Shown here piece after piece: positions 20,601-32,836 of a stretch of DNA of 64,000 nucleotides. The stretch's first letter is position 1, and every line of letters begins with the position of its first letter. This DNA is from Fasciola hepatica (taxonomy: Eukaryota > Platyhelminthes > Trematoda > Plagiorchiida > Fasciolidae): contig CANUEZ040000165.1 of assembly GCA_948099385.1 (NCBI GenBank), forward strand, positions 1,810,501 to 1,874,500, given 5' to 3'. Below the pieces are notes generated by a model that ran no database searches, was not told the DNA's origin, and was given only the letters and a program-made list of their open reading frames with translations. Position numbers and translations under genes: made by a program.

Positions 20601-23600
20601 ATGAATATCTTCAGTCTATAAGAGTTGGATAGGCTGATGATCCTTTGATGAGGAAATGCTTAGCACCAGAAATGTGATATTAGCTGCGGACTAGGGTCTT
20701 TCGACTGTACGGGAGCATCTAATGAAACATAGAAGGGATATTCTAACCCACACCCGTGGAAGTGACAGGCTGGCAAAGCAAAATTCTACCTGTTTTTCTT
20801 TACCAGTTGGATACCTATGTGGTGCACTTTTACTCAGAACTTGGAAGGCTCCTCGTACTCCTCACTAGTGACTATTGAGGTAGGGACAAACGAATTTCGT
20901 TGCTGTTGTTCTTTGTTTTATGACCACAGACCTTCGGTTGTTGCACGTACATGGGGAGACTATGAAATTCGTTATTGCATTGGAATTAGTCACGGGAGAG
21001 TTCGCGGACACTGCTGACTTTTGAAAGCTAGATGAACACTCAACTTGCCACATGATACAGTTTCTGCGGATTCAAACCAGACGTTCGACTATCGCTATTA
21101 CGCAATTAGAACTGACCGTAAATGTAAAATCAACATGAAAACCTCTTTAAGTAGCCAGTGGAACGAATGACCAAAAACAACTTGAGATGCAGTACCATTT
21201 CAATAGTGAACAAGTCACGTGAGAGATATTCAACCGCCTGTGAGAAGTTTGTGCTGCCTTCTGTTCTACAACGAATGACCCGATGCTACCTGTATTGAGT
21301 TGTCCCTAATTACTCTTGATGAGCTAGTGATACATTCCTCAGTGCGAAGTGCTCACCGAATTTACAATTGATCATCCAGCCGCATGTTCTCCGGTACCCC
21401 TCCACTTTTTTCCAATCACATCTTAGCAGATCCGCTATCCTGAGCCTACCTTGCGGTCCAAGGTATTGTTCAGCTGGTAGCAAATAAATCTGCATTTTCA
21501 GAACAGCCAAATTAATCGGGCCATGTGATCCAGTGGATTTCGGTTGAATTTGAGCTTGTTCACTTGAGGAACACAGTGTGCTGGTGGATCGATCAGTCTG
21601 CAGCTCATCTGCGGTCCAGATCAGTTGGCAGTGCTGATTATCTCATATCCGCAATGCACCAGGTTGTTCTCAATCCCACTCTGAAAATCCCCCCACCCCC
21701 AACCATCCCTGTTGCCCCCCCCTGCGCCCCCTATTCATCGGCTGTCATATTGATCACGTTTACTAAACGGTGAAACGAAGCAATATTTGAGGTGATGGAA
21801 TCACACAATCGCTCAAATAAGAGAGTGAATTGAGGAGACCACTTCAGTCTTATTGGCACGGGTTTCGTCGAAGAATAGGGCAAAAGAAAATAAATATTCT
21901 CGCAGAACAGTTGAAGATCTCTCGTCTTCAGTTATTAAGTTATCAAATAAAATCTTGCACCATATGGAAGATGATTCAGTTTGAGGAACAATTAATACTT
22001 AAAAGCTGAGGATTTATCTTGCAAATATTTCAGTTTTGGTCTACCGGATTAACAGGCAGTGTCAACATATTTAAAATTTTGTAAATGCTTCAAAACTTAT
22101 CTCAAGGAAAAAACTAGGTAAGGTTTGTATAATTCAGCGTACAAATTATTTAGAACAACACCTTAGCCGTTCACGAGGGTGAAAGTTGAACAAAGGTGCA
22201 CGAATCATTTAAATCCACATACTAGGTGAATGCTCACATTCATTTCCCGTTCACCCACAGAAGACTCGTTTGTCAAAGCTTTATGAAGTCGAATTGCGTC
22301 CAGCGAACTCTTGTCGTGACTAATTTTGTAAGTGGGTTACCCATCATCCATCACAATCCAAAGCGCAGTATTAACACTCCGATAATATTCGGTAAGAGTT
22401 TAAGTCACTTGGAAACTGCTACAGTCGTGGGATATTTTACATGCCGTTCTGCACAAATGAGAAACCTACTCGCTGCTGAAAATTCGTTCAATCAGTGCAC
22501 TGCTAAGAGAAATCCGCAATGCCAATCGACTGAGTCTGCAGTTTTCACACATTATTTTGCATCATCCAAGTAAGATATGCTGCTGCAGGACTGAATTGCT
22601 TCAGCACCTAGCCTGACGATGTCATGGAAATGCAAATCTAGGCATCTGCATTTCAGAATCAGGTGAAATATCGGATGAAAAATATTCGCGCACACGGAGG
22701 ACGTATTTGGTACTCGCCAACCTCAAAACACTGTTCCTTCGAAGGGATTTTTACCCATCTAACAAGAGCTGAGAATACGTTGCAACAGTTAGGCCAGTTC
22801 CTTCTTGCAATTCATCAACTTGACCACTGTTGGTGGAGGATGCACAATTCTTATCGTTATTAGATCGCCGTTGCCTTCGTAGAATTATTTGGATGCGGTA
22901 GCGAAACCGGCTCAGCGACGCTGCTCTATAGAGATGGGTATGTTGAACACGTGAACACAAATGACTTAGTTAAACACCAAATCACACTGGGCTGTTTGGT
23001 TTGAGACATGTTTCACGCATGTGGCCGGATAAAATTCCTCGGCTTCGTGTGTTCGCTGAGGCCGATAGCGATTGGAAAATGATTAATGGTGGCTAGCCCA
23101 AAGCGTAGAAAGGTGTGAAAGGCCTGACGGGTGTGTTCGGGTTGGTAGGATGCGTTGGGCTACCTTGGGGTATTTCAGAAAGCTGGACACCCAGTGGTAT
23201 GAGATGTCGAAGGATGTAGGCAGGTGTTGCAACTAGTGGAATTCTTGTCTGCACACTGGCTTTTCATCTAATCGATCTTATCTGTAGTTCTTCTTTAACT
23301 TTGCACAAACTCTTGACTGTTTGGAATTCTAAGGATCTTGCTGAGAGAGCAACCGGAACATCCGTATGCAGTGCATTGGTAATGGTTGTTCGATTTGTAC
23401 TGAATCTGTAGGGACTGATTATGCCGCATGCACAACTGACCTTATGCTTACATTGTTGGCATTTGAAAGATCGCCTAATTTTACCTCTAAGAGGTTCTGC
23501 GTCGATCTACAACTCGTGTTGAATAATATATACTCGTCCAGGCCTAATTTTGCTTCTCTTCCAATGCTAGACAACGTATTTTCTGTCAGAGTCAAATGAA

Positions 23601-23698
23601 AAAATACCTAAGAGCCTCTTATTAAATATCAGATGAACACTTCTAAGGTTTATCTATGCTTCGAAAATTAATGTTGGTTGTAGCTCAGATTAGTGTTG
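20601..23698. other. no gene recognised (about 3.1 kb)
   Basis: I found no frame with a recognisable domain on either strand. There is a pyrimidine-rich stretch near 21690-21735 (runs of C). Open frames up to 115 codons (22226-22573) have no signature I can name. This may be unique intergenic or intronic DNA. Confidence 0.4.
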
Positions 23699-23850
23699 TC
23701 CAACGGCTTCTGAACGCTGAGCTTGGCGTTTAGGTCGCAAACGTTTCATCACCAGTCGAGGTGACATCGTCAGTGCGTACTGACGATGTCACCTCGACTG
23801 GTGATGAAACTTTTGCGACCTAAACGCCAAACTCAGCGATCTGGAGCCGT
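23699..23850. repeat. near-perfect palindrome (foldback), arms about 75 bp
   Basis: The left arm (23699-23775) and the reverse complement of the right arm (23778-23850) match with only a handful of differences. The innermost 40 bp, centred on GTGCGTAC, are almost perfect (GTCACCTCGACTGGTGATGAAAC and its complement, read across two blocks). Transcribed, it would fold into a long hairpin. No coding frame is involved. It could be a miniature foldback element or two head-to-head copies of one short repeat. Confidence 0.9.
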
Positions 23851-24104
23851 TGAACTTCTACGACTTATATGGTCATTTGTTTGCTGTTCATCGTTTTGAA
23901 TGGAACGCATGGTACTAACGAATGCTTCTTCATTCCTGCCACGCATGTATCAACAAAAAGGCCTATCAATTTTGAGTCTAGTTTAACTGAATTGCAGTGA
24001 GGAATTCAGCAAGTTAACAAACTCAGCTTTCAGCCAAAAGGAGGGAAACTGATGACTCTAACTGAAAAATAGGCATAAAAACAAATACTGCAGAAAAACC
24101 TAGT

Positions 24105-24760
24105 TTAGCCATCGAGGTTCGTGTTTAGTTCCTCCGTGATTTTCATCCTGTTAACCAGAACACGTGCTAAGCAAGGCCCTGTAGAGTAACGATAGACATT
24201 TGTGCGGGAGGGGATAAGTCTAGTTGCAGAGCGTGTGGAGGATGGACGGGGTTCACAAGAACGTTTACGGCGAATTTTCCACAGGTTACTATGTGCACAT
24301 TGCAAACTTTGGAGATAACAGAGCCCATGGAAAGCAAATAGACACAATGGATAATGACCGGGCCGCTGAGTAGTGTGATAAGATCATTATAAAGCAGACC
24401 AGGATAGATTACGGTAGAGCAGTAGTGTAAGACTGGAAGGATGCATTGGCGAACGAAAAAAAATGACAGCCTGGGTAGCACCAAACTGTCTTGGCCGACG
24501 AATTTGAAAAGACAGTTTCGTCGTTTTTCAGCACAATGAAGAATGTGAAGAGGCTGCTATGAATTGATGCTTATTGTAACGCCTAAATATTTGACCGAGT
24601 CAGATCTAAAAATGGGGACAGTGTTGATGACTGACTGCTCATTGGGATAAGAAGAACGAGAAAGGAAGAAGGTACGCTCCGCACATTTCGAAGTGTTGCG
24701 ATGTAAGCCAGAAGGAGACGAAAAATTCTGAAAGTTGGATAAGTTCTAACGTAACCAGTT
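24105..24760 (-). pseudogene. CR1-like non-LTR retrotransposon, C-terminal part
   Basis: Minus-strand frames read, in order, RSDSVKYLG near 24590 (frame-broken), FFVRQCILPVLHYCSTVIYPGLL and KFAVNVLVNPVHPPHALQLDL (24167-24484), then CLARVLVNRMKI (24105-24200). This matches the region after the reverse transcriptase in CR1-like elements: F..R..LPVLLYCS...PGLL and PYLARVL.NR near the end. The reverse transcriptase core upstream is not seen. Confidence 0.65.
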
Positions 24761-26644
24761 AGTTTTTTATCAGATTAAGGTAATACTTGATCCGTGTTCA
24801 CGAACGCATTTAAGGTCCCGTATTCTGAGCTGCCAGCCTACTCAAGTTTATCAATGGGAGTTTACGGGCTAAAGTCAAAATTTTGGTTGCTCAAATTCAC
24901 ATTATATTTTGAAGCAACCCTATTGGGGTGGGGTGCGCACAATGATGTGACTTTGGCACCGAGCTGAATAAATTTACATTGGAAATTAATTTCATTGCGA
25001 CTTGATCCATGAAAGATTAACATCGAGGTTTTGCACACCTGCTAAACTGCTGGTCATCGCCAGAAGTAGGTTTTTACTCATCATCCTGGTGGTCTTGACA
25101 ATGCACTACAGAAACAGGGGTAACAGTTATTCATCGTTATCAGCCTACTTTTGCACTGGCAGGCCAATTTGATTTAGTCTGTGATAAAATATGTTGTCAA
25201 GTGATGGCATTACAGATTAAGGCAGCATAAACGTACACTGATTTTCATCTAGGTGGCCTGAATTTCGTTTTGTAGATAACACACAATTCAGACTATCAGT
25301 CCAGAACGACAAATAAGGTAACGGTATTTTGGAGAACAAACTGCTGTTCTCAGCCTACCGTGAGAACCATTTAGAATATTTATTGCCAAGCCAAGAAATG
25401 AAGTGAAGCTGATGGAACTTTGCTAACGTTCTGATAGAATAAAGTTTATAACTAACGATTGTTAGACTAACATGTCGTTTCTACTGCTTGGCTTTTCTCA
25501 TCTTTCCTCTGGACAATAGTGAATCGCAAGCCATACCGTCTAGAGAATTGCCTAAAAGGTAAACTGAAAGATTATACATTTACCTCCCATGTTATCCAGA
25601 AGGGGAATATTTTTAAGACACCTCCTCTTGAACCGAACGACTTAAATTCCAGTAGCGTGGTAATTTAAGTTTTACCGGTTCACTGGAAAACCACTAGAGC
25701 AAGGAGATAAAATAACTTCTAGGCCTATTTATGTTTATTTAGGCTTACTAATTCTTGGGTGAATGAACAAGCTTATGTGCGGAGTAAAAACAGTGCAAAC
25801 GATTTTATAGGCTCCTTATATCTGAACTTGACGTCAAAGTAGCTTTTGTATTCACAAAACAACACCGCATTAGGAAAGAAATGTATTCCGTCCCCAGGAC
25901 CGGACAACACGAAGATGAAATCGAAAAGCATGGAACTGTACGAAACCTCAATCACGTATTGATTAACCAATAAGCGTCAAGAGCGCGTGATTGAGCTGAT
26001 CAGTTCAAATCGATACGCACGCAAGAAGCAGACAACATTCATTATCAGTACCTGACACATGATAGAACCGGCCAGAATACAGTGTTGCTTCCACTTTTCT
26101 ACTTGAGCTCTACATATAGCTCAAAAGGAAATCACTCACATTTTGTCAGCCTGGTAGTGAACTTGTACCATGTCATTTCTACTGTTCCTTCAAAGTTCGA
26201 GCCATTGCTAAAGAGTCCGCACATTCGAATGATTTGCTGAAAACGTTGCTGATTGTACTTTTGCATTACCGATTTGCCTGTTACTGTCACAGTTCCTGCT
26301 CTTGCACGGATCATTGCATGCGACCAGACAGAACACGAAGAGATTCAACGAGTAATTTTTCACGCGTATGACTGCAATCCAAAATGCTTCCGAAAATAAA
26401 ATTACAAGAAATTGTTCCTTTCACGGTTCATTTGTCCTAACGTCTGTTCAGTATTTTCTATCTGCCGAGGACCAGAACGAATGTTTTTAAGCTGTACTGA
26501 CAAACGTATATTCAGAAAAATATACATTATTATTGAGTGTGCTGATTAGAATGGCAAAATTGATTTGTCCCATTCATGTTCACGTTTGTAAACGTGAGTG
26601 CGTCGAACAAGTGCTCTGCTCAGTGAATTCTGGAAAGTTTTTCC
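24761..26644. other. no gene recognised (about 1.9 kb)
   Basis: No coding frame with a domain, RNA gene or repeat match that I can support. Confidence 0.4.
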
Positions 26645-27060
26645 TTTATGAATTTTTTTTGTGGTATCTGGTTGAATGCTTTGTCCAATTTCTCACTGTT
26701 CTTGCTGGTGTATCTCTTTCTTGTGTCACGGTTAACCTCTGACACATTGTTTCCCATGCTGTGCATGCACTTACTGTTCCACCCACGACTACTACTGCTA
26801 ATACACTACGACAGCTACCAATGCTGTTATTCCACAACTATAGCTGCGACTGCTGTCACTGGCACGAACACTGCTGCTACTAATACTACCACTACTATTA
26901 CTACTACTACCACTCAGAATGTGACTGTTTCCACCCCCACCGCTACTTCTAGAGCTACTAGTGATACCATCACCGATGCTACCCCTTAATTTGTTACCAT
27001 CACTGTTAATAACGCTACGATTATCATCATGAACAAGTCACCTCCCTATGTGCCATGGCT
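26645..27060 (+). repeat. ACT/GCT-rich low-complexity region
   Basis: From about 26786 to 26990 the plus strand is built of degenerate CTACTACTA, CTGCTACT and ACCACCACT triplets. A 113-codon frame through it encodes a Thr-rich peptide of no likely function. A similar block lies at 37640-37830, with a comparable tail (TCAC..CATGTGCC), so the two may be copies of one repeat. Confidence 0.6.
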
Positions 27061-27072
27061 TTACTCCGACTA

Positions 27073-27489
27073 CTACACCGTTTCAGCGCATACCTGCAGC
27101 CAACAGTGCAGAGCTCCGAAGATCCAGCCGTGAACCATTTTGTGGTTTTCAAAACTAGACGGATTAGCAAAATAGTGGAATTGTGTTGTAGACGATGAAA
27201 GAGTCCGCTGTGCAGGAGCCATCGCACGAAGCATTTGAATCAGTCGATGGGCCGTCAGATTAGGGCCAATGTCTTGTTGATCCGAAAACACGTGAAGCCA
27301 CACGATAGGGAGTGTATCATAAATTTCTGCCACGCAGCTGGGGCCGAACATGGACCCGCTGGTAGTACTTTGTATTGAAATAATCCTTCCGTGGTGAGGG
27401 AAGCTGTCGAGTGACTGCTTTTCTTCCGGTGTTAATTTGTCAAACGCATGCGGAGATTGCGTAAGACTACGCTCGCTCATTAAGTGCAC
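27073..27489 (-). other. unrecognised 138-codon open frame
   Basis: The frame begins MHLMSERSLTQSPHAFDKLTPEEKQ and has a mixed, protein-like composition with few low-complexity stretches. I do not recognise a domain. It lies about 200 bp downstream (minus strand) of a gypsy zinc-knuckle fragment, where a protease would be expected, but shows no DTG or DSG motif. It may be decayed retroelement sequence, an exon or chance. Confidence 0.3.
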
Positions 27490-27681
27490 GGCGTGTGATG
27501 TTAGTAAAGTTCCTTCTCAACACTGCCCAGTATTTCTAGGGATATTCTGATTTCATAAAGCAATCGTCAATAAACTGAACTCGAGCATATGCCAGCTCTA
27601 ATTTCGTACGGAACTTCATGTAACAATTCAGTTTACGAAGTACGCCTGGCTCTTTGGCTTGCTTCAACGGAATAAACATTC

Positions 27682-27969
27682 TCAACTGATGAAACGGGTG
27701 AACGCATGTGGGACTCTACTAGAACGACAACTAGGGGTGTAATGCCCTCGTTTACCACGGATTTTATAGTCCACTTTCCGGGCTGGACATGTCACCCAAT
27801 TAGCTTCGTGCTGCAGGCATTCACAGCGAGAACACTTCTGTGCGGTTCCTGTATTAACGAACGATTTTCGAACCTGAGAAACGTTACCTGAGTTTGCAGT
27901 GGTTGTGAATGTTTTCGATTTCTCTGCAGCAATGTTCTGCTTCAGGAAATATACACGGCCCTGTCCCAC
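27682..27969 (-). pseudogene. gag: gypsy Gag zinc-knuckle fragment (L)
   Basis: Two CCHC-type knuckles side by side: CSRCECLQHEANWVTCPARK and a second in which the first cysteines are lost, DYKIRGKRGHYTPSC. This arrangement follows the capsid at 27942-28466, whose frame overlaps it by about 28 bp, so Gag here is split by one indel. Related to the H family Gag at 34266-35112. Confidence 0.7.
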
Positions 27970-28466
27970 ATAAGTTTTACAAGTCCCTCCGTCAATAGGG
28001 ATCCCCTAATTCGATTGCCCGTTATCCCGAAAATCAGTTGTTGGATATGCATGATACCTTCAATTCTGTTTTTTGGCACAGTAGTTCCGTCACAAAAACG
28101 CACACATTGGAGAAGACGCTGCATGAAGTCTTCAAGATCTTCTGCAGGTTCTTTTTCCAGCTGACAATATTTAAAACGAGCTGCAAAAACATTCGTATGT
28201 GGTTCCCACGATTTGACTAAGATATCCAGAGCTTTAGACACGGAATCTTGAGACTGCAGATCTAATGCATCAAAATTCTGTTGGCCTTCATTGCCCAGGA
28301 GGCGACGCAGGAGTTTTAATTTCTGATTTTCCTCGTACGTCGTTGCCGATGGTAGTAAATCCAAGTAATTAGTGAATGTACCTCTCCATTGAACCCATGC
28401 AATTTCTGCATAACGTGATGCTGGATCGCACCGCAATGGTATAGGAGGAAATATATTTAAATCCAC
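27942..28466 (-). pseudogene. gag: gypsy Gag capsid fragment (L), H-like family
   Basis: A 174-codon frame with ENQKLKLLRRLLGNEGQQNFDAL, WEPHTNVFAARFKY and LEDFMQRLLQCVRFCDG. These line up with EEHKLKLLRLHLGDEGRRLFEA and WGPRINACVARYKFALLKQ in the H family Gag (34702-35112). The upstream end is a GTG, so the true start is not shown. Protease, reverse transcriptase and integrase are not found downstream; an RTE element begins about 40 bp to the right. Confidence 0.75.
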
Positions 28467-28509
28467 TGTACAGGTTTAGTGGTCGCGCGACCCCAAAATG
28501 CTGCATTCA

Positions 28510-28815
28510 GTTCAGTTCCGTTCCGTTTATACAACCGCCAGACTCGCACTTATGTGCTCCGATTATGGTTGCCACCACCAAACACCGTCCAGTAAAGAAC
28601 AGAAAGAACAGAAGTATCAAGTGAAAACGACTCGATAATCAAAGTAATAAGTGAAAATCACGAAGATAAAGAAAGAGTCCGAACTCATCTCTGACACTGG
28701 CCATCAAGAAGAGGTTTGGCTTAGCGCCAACCCAGTCCTGCAAGACCATTTTACACTTTGAAGGTGCAAAACGCATCCCAAACATTGTTACACCATTGTT
28801 TTGTCCCGTCCCACT
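28510..28815 (-). pseudogene. RTE-like element, copy 2, 3' part with deletion
   Basis: Carries VTMFGMRFAPSKCKMVLQDWVGAKPNLFL (seen in two blocks) near 28700-28790, then jumps to a 3' untranslated tail that matches RTE copy 1 (block CCAGTAAAGRRCAGAA and flanks at 28590-28620 and 19720-19745). The region for the last 200 or so residues present in copy 1 is missing. Confidence 0.65.
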
Positions 28816-29150
28816 AGCCCTAGCGAGGGGTCTTTTCCACCCACGAATCATCTCATATAATTGGCACAAAAAACATCGCTTATAAAGGTAGAAGCAATAA
28901 CTGACACCGACCGTTCCAACGCAAACCAAGTGGTTCATACCGTTACCAAATAGCCTGTCCTACTGGTTGATTGATCACATGACCAGCTACCACCTGACGG
29001 GAATCCGTTCGTGTCCTATCGATCCGCAACCGTGCTACTTGCGCATCCGCTCATACAAGCAATGACCTAGATTCCGGACAGGCACTGACATGCCGGTTGC
29101 TGACGTGACATGGCTGGTTATGGACCGTGAGTCAGCACACAACATCACGG
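28816..29150. other. insertion of unknown origin inside RTE copy 2
   Basis: About 335 bp separating two parts of one RTE reverse transcriptase (LLDSLNSS upstream and MFGMRFAPS downstream, which adjoin in the family). No coding frame or terminal repeat recognised. Confidence 0.45.
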
Positions 29151-29860
29151 CTACTGTTTAGGCTATCTAAAAGAGTTTGCAACTTACCTGGATCTTCAGT
29201 CGGGAGAACAGTATCGTCCGCGTATTCCAAGATCGACGCCGCTGTTCCCACACGATGATAGGACTACTTCAACAATCAGTTCAGTTATAAAACTGAAGAG
29301 GAAGGTCGGAAAGGGGCAACCCTGACAAACACCACTTTCTGTAGTGAACTTGGATGAAAGATCATTGTAAGCACAAACTCCATTTTGGCTGTTCGCATAC
29401 AAGCATGGAAATGCGAAATGAACTTCTCTAACATAATCTTCAATGACAGGCAGCCCCAGACAATTGTGTGGTCAACTGGATGGAAAGGTGGTTTCAGATC
29501 AAGAAAGACAGTGATTGTGAGCCGATGGGAGATGTGTCGGTGCCCTAAGATTCATCAGAGAGTAAGGATGTGGTTGATACAACCACGACCGGGTCTGAAA
29601 TTGACTTGATTCTCACGCGTACACATTCCGTGGGTGCTGAATAGTCGGTGGAGAACAAACCCGGTGAGCAGCTTGTATGCGATGCTTACCAAGCTGATTC
29701 CTCTGTGGATTTCATAAAAGGACCAGTCACTGTTATTGTAAATTGGTATATTAACCGACTCGCACCATTCTCTGGGAATCTGCTCACTATCCCAAATAAT
29801 TCGGAGTAGTTTTCGTTAATTCCGAAACCAAAGCGGCTTTGTACCTTTTCAATTAACCTC
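29151..29860 (-). pseudogene. RTE-like element, copy 2, reverse transcriptase palm
   Basis: Minus-strand frames contain SGVCQGCPFPTFLFSFI (the SGVRQGCP.SP.LF motif) at 29300-29345, CGNSGVDLG, and LEYADDTVLPTEDPGKLQ near 29175-29235 with the YADD active site. Further upstream (29400-29860) are decayed pieces of fingers and palm. Reverse transcriptase of an RTE-like element copying its RNA at a nicked target. Stops and frame changes make it inactive. Confidence 0.7.
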
Positions 29861-30199
29861 CATTTCTGACGGAGGGGTAATATGTACCTGCAACGTTTCT
29901 CTGGCGAATGTATTCAAAAGGTCCACCATTTAAGTGGGTCAACTAAATTCTCTCTTAAAGTGCTGTGTTCAACGATCCAAATATAAAGAAATAAGCAATG
30001 GAACAGGATCGTACTGCAGCATTTATACTACAAATTGTGCAGGAGTAAGCTAACGTGGGGATTTGAATTCCGAAGCGATCGATAATCCGCATCGACCGTG
30101 GGCTGGTAAGGCGTCCAGCAACACCAGAGAACACCAAATCAGCATTTGAAGTGAATATCCCGCCTTAGGCTGTGGCAGTATGAAAGCAGAAATGCTAAA

Positions 30200-30451
30200 T
30201 TAAAATCTCTCCGTACGTGCTATACAACGCAGTTTACGTTGATGTATTAATTGTCTATGGTAATGCCGAATTAATCTAACAATGGTGAACGAAAAACGAG
30301 CGCATTGTTGGTTGATACGATGCCTTAGGAAATCTAAGGACGCTACTTCAAACACGCATTTATTGGGGCTCGGTTGAAGTCGGTAATGCCGAGAACGCCT
30401 GGAGAATTTACACAGATGAACGGCATGATTCCTTTGGAGAGGTACTGGCAA
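30200..30451 (-). pseudogene. pol: CsRn1-like reverse transcriptase fragment
   Basis: An 83-codon frame with LQPSPNKCVFEVASLDFLRHRI, equivalent to [20 protein letters not shown] in element B (just after the active site), followed by a decayed thumb region. No other part of this copy is nearby. Confidence 0.7.
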
Positions 30452-30749
30452 TTATATTGTCACTGTTGTGATCAGAAATAAACAGATTGGAAAAAGCTAT
30501 CATTGTATTATGAACCGCAAACAGTAAACCGTACAGGAGCTAGCAAACATTGGATTTGAATGAGCTATTGATCGACTGTCCGCGTGACTGTGTAAGTCGG
30601 ACATCGCATCACGTGGGAAGTCATTGTAAAAGTAATTCTCGATTGTTCACGACCGTCTTAGCCATTAGATGTGAAGCGTTTTTTACTTTCCTGTTCTCAC
30701 CATCCTTGTCACCTAAAGAATTCCTACCGTGGTTGAACCATCAGGCCGA

Positions 30750-31785
30750 CTTACTAGAGTGGGTGAGAACTTCGGGTGGGGATCTGAACAAGAACCGGCC
30801 TACAAATCTATCCGTGGCATGATAACTGGCAATCCAACGGCTGCTGTGCTGAGTGAAAAGTGTCCTGCGTTCATTTTAACGGATGTGCCGAATTTTGAAT
30901 CGGGTGCAGTTTTATCGCAAATGGAAAATAATGAGGAGAAGTTAATTGTTTTTACATGATAAACCTTTCGCACCACTAAACAATTACTCGGCAAGTAGAA
31001 AAGAAATCTTCGCATGCTTTTGGGCCTGTGAGAAATGACATCTATACTTGTTCGGTAGACCATTTATTCTCCGCACTGACCACTCATTCATCACTACTTT
31101 ACTTAGGAGAGGAAACAATGGACAGAGGCCGCTACGAATTAGTCTATGGTGCGCCAGACTTATGAACTACGACGTTGAACTCAAATATGTTTCAGGGCAG
31201 AATAACAAAATTGAAGATATCTCCCATTACCGAATGTCAAAAAAATGAAGATACGGATGGGACAACCCTGATAGCAGCTCTCTTCATCCGTTATCAGAGG
31301 GCGATATCTCTGAAACTATAAAAGGAACATACCGAAAAGGACGTTCGACTCACGCAGTTACGGGCTTCTGTATCAAATGTATGGTCGGACAAAACTTACT
31401 GCCCGGCGAGCTGAAATCATTTTTACGTGGTGCGCGAAGAATTGTTGCAAGCGAATGACTGTGTAATGAGAGTCGATAGTTTTGTTGTGCCCGAAAGTTT
31501 GATGTCGAACGTAGTTACTTGTAGGCATCAGAGTCACTCCATAATTGTCAGGACTAAAATGTGTATATCAGACTATGAGGCGTTGCTTAAATTCCAGCTT
31601 AGTAGCGGCAGTCCGCGAATGTTACGCGTGCCAACGATCTGACAAATGTGCTAAAACGATAAACGTTCCAGTGACACCTATCGAGTGTCCTACGAGATCA
31701 AGTTCTAAAATCCCGACAGACATTATGGGATTATTCATCATATTGGCAGTTACTGGCTTCTATTGTGAGTGGCCAGAGGCGCACC
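30750..31785 (+). pseudogene. pol: element I Pol: RNase H and integrase N-terminus (H family, plus strand)
   Basis: Plus-strand frames carry RNase H (AYKSIRGMITGNPT, FILTDVPNFESGAVLSQ, then FGRPFILRTDHSFITTLLRRG and YVSGQNNKIEDIS) and the start of integrase (SFVVPESLMSNVVTCRH, AVRECYACQRSDKC, PTDIMGLF with the first catalytic Asp, CEWPEAH). The family is the one seen on the minus strand at 31786-35112. The integrase stops at WPEAH near 31785 and resumes at about 35190-35500, so a block lies inside it. Confidence 0.75.
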
Positions 31786-32153
31786 CCTGCGGGGAAGTAT
31801 CAATTTCAGTTTGAATGGTTTCTTTCAATGCGCGATTTAAGCGTTCCACCATGCCATTTGCTGCGGGATTGTACGGAACCGTACGCACATGGCGAATGCC
31901 GTTCTTAGTTAGGTAATTTCTGAATTCATAACTGCAAAATTGAGGACCATTGTCGGTGACTATTTCGTCAGGTAGACCGAACCTCGAAAGTAGGTTTTGC
32001 AGCCATCGCAGAATTATGGAAGTAGTAATTTCGTAGCATAGAAAAGCCTCTGGCCACTTGGAGTAGAAACATGTGGCAACAAGAACGTTCCGCTGGTGAT
32101 AAGGAGGTTTCCAAACGGTCCCATGACATCAATTGCAATTTTCGCCCAAGGTT
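31786..32153 (-). pseudogene. pol: element H integrase core, 3' truncated
   Basis: Minus-strand frames contain the first catalytic Asp in IAIDVMGPFGNLL, SKWPEAFLCYEITTS, FGLPDEIVTDNGPQFCSYEF (second Asp) and NGMVERLNRALKETIQ (Glu). The triad is readable but a frame change lies near 32090. The copy stops shortly after the Glu, at the junction with element I. Confidence 0.75.
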
Positions 32154-32836
32154 TCATTGGATACTCAAGAGGATGAAGCCATAACACTGGAGTTGAATCG
32201 TGGCCACCACGATACCAGGGTGCCCCTCGTACCCATATGATATAACATCAGGAAATAAACTTTCCGGTACTTCAAGACGATGACCTCTCATGACACAGTT
32301 ATTAACTACTGAAAGCTCATCTTTGACAGCATCAAATGGTAACAATGCGGGTTGTAGCTGTTGTATCTTTGGCCATTCCATGGAAACGTAATCATAGACG
32401 AATTTTAGAACCGGATCACCTGTGTGCTTCCTAACTTCACTTAGCGTAATCGTTATGGGGTTCGAATCACTGATAAACGCAATCATTTTGACCTCCTCCA
32501 GATCGTCGCTTTCACCTGCATTATCCAAAGGAAGACGAGAAAGCGTGTCAGCTACTTGGTTGTTTTGTCCACCAACATAGACGACGTCAAAACCATAATT
32601 CAATTGTCGTGGCGTACGGGACGTTGGCCTTTGCTACCGCGACAAAGTAGGGTGGTGGAAGAGGCGTGATCAGTACGCAAAACAAAACGCCGTCTGTAAA
32701 GGTAGAGGTGCCACTTTTCGCATGCCCAAACACGTGCGAAAGCCTCCTTCTCGCCGGTAGAGTAATTTCGCTCGGTGGCAGATAAGGACCGTGAAGCATA
32801 AACAACTAATTTCTCCACACCTTTTTGTAACTGCAA
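32154..32836 (-). pseudogene. pol: element H RNase H and integrase linker
   Basis: Frame 32600-32836 carries EKLVVYASRSLSATERNYST and KEAFARVWACEKWHLYLYRRRFVLRTDH; frame 32154-32603 continues with YVGGQNNQVADTLSRLPLD and the linker into integrase (NCVMRGHRLEVPESLFPDV). One shift separates them near 32600. First RNase H Asp region lies in decayed sequence near 32850-32900. Confidence 0.8.

Noticed and set aside
17740..23690. Search for tRNA genes, rRNA, splice-leader genes or host exons in the large unassigned stretch
   Set aside because: I saw no cloverleaf with conserved T-loop and no convincing exon; by eye this is not decisive, and tRNA and gene prediction programs would be needed.
26648..26989. 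113-codon frame with a hydrophobic start and Thr-rich tail, suggestive of a secreted mucin-like protein
   Set aside because: The Thr tail is a translation of the ACT-rich repeat, and the hydrophobic start lacks supporting context such as splice sites or a second copy.
28489..28502. GGTCGCGCGACC palindrome upstream of the L Gag as an operator-like site
   Set aside because: A 12-bp palindrome can occur by chance, and no second copy or regulatory context is visible.
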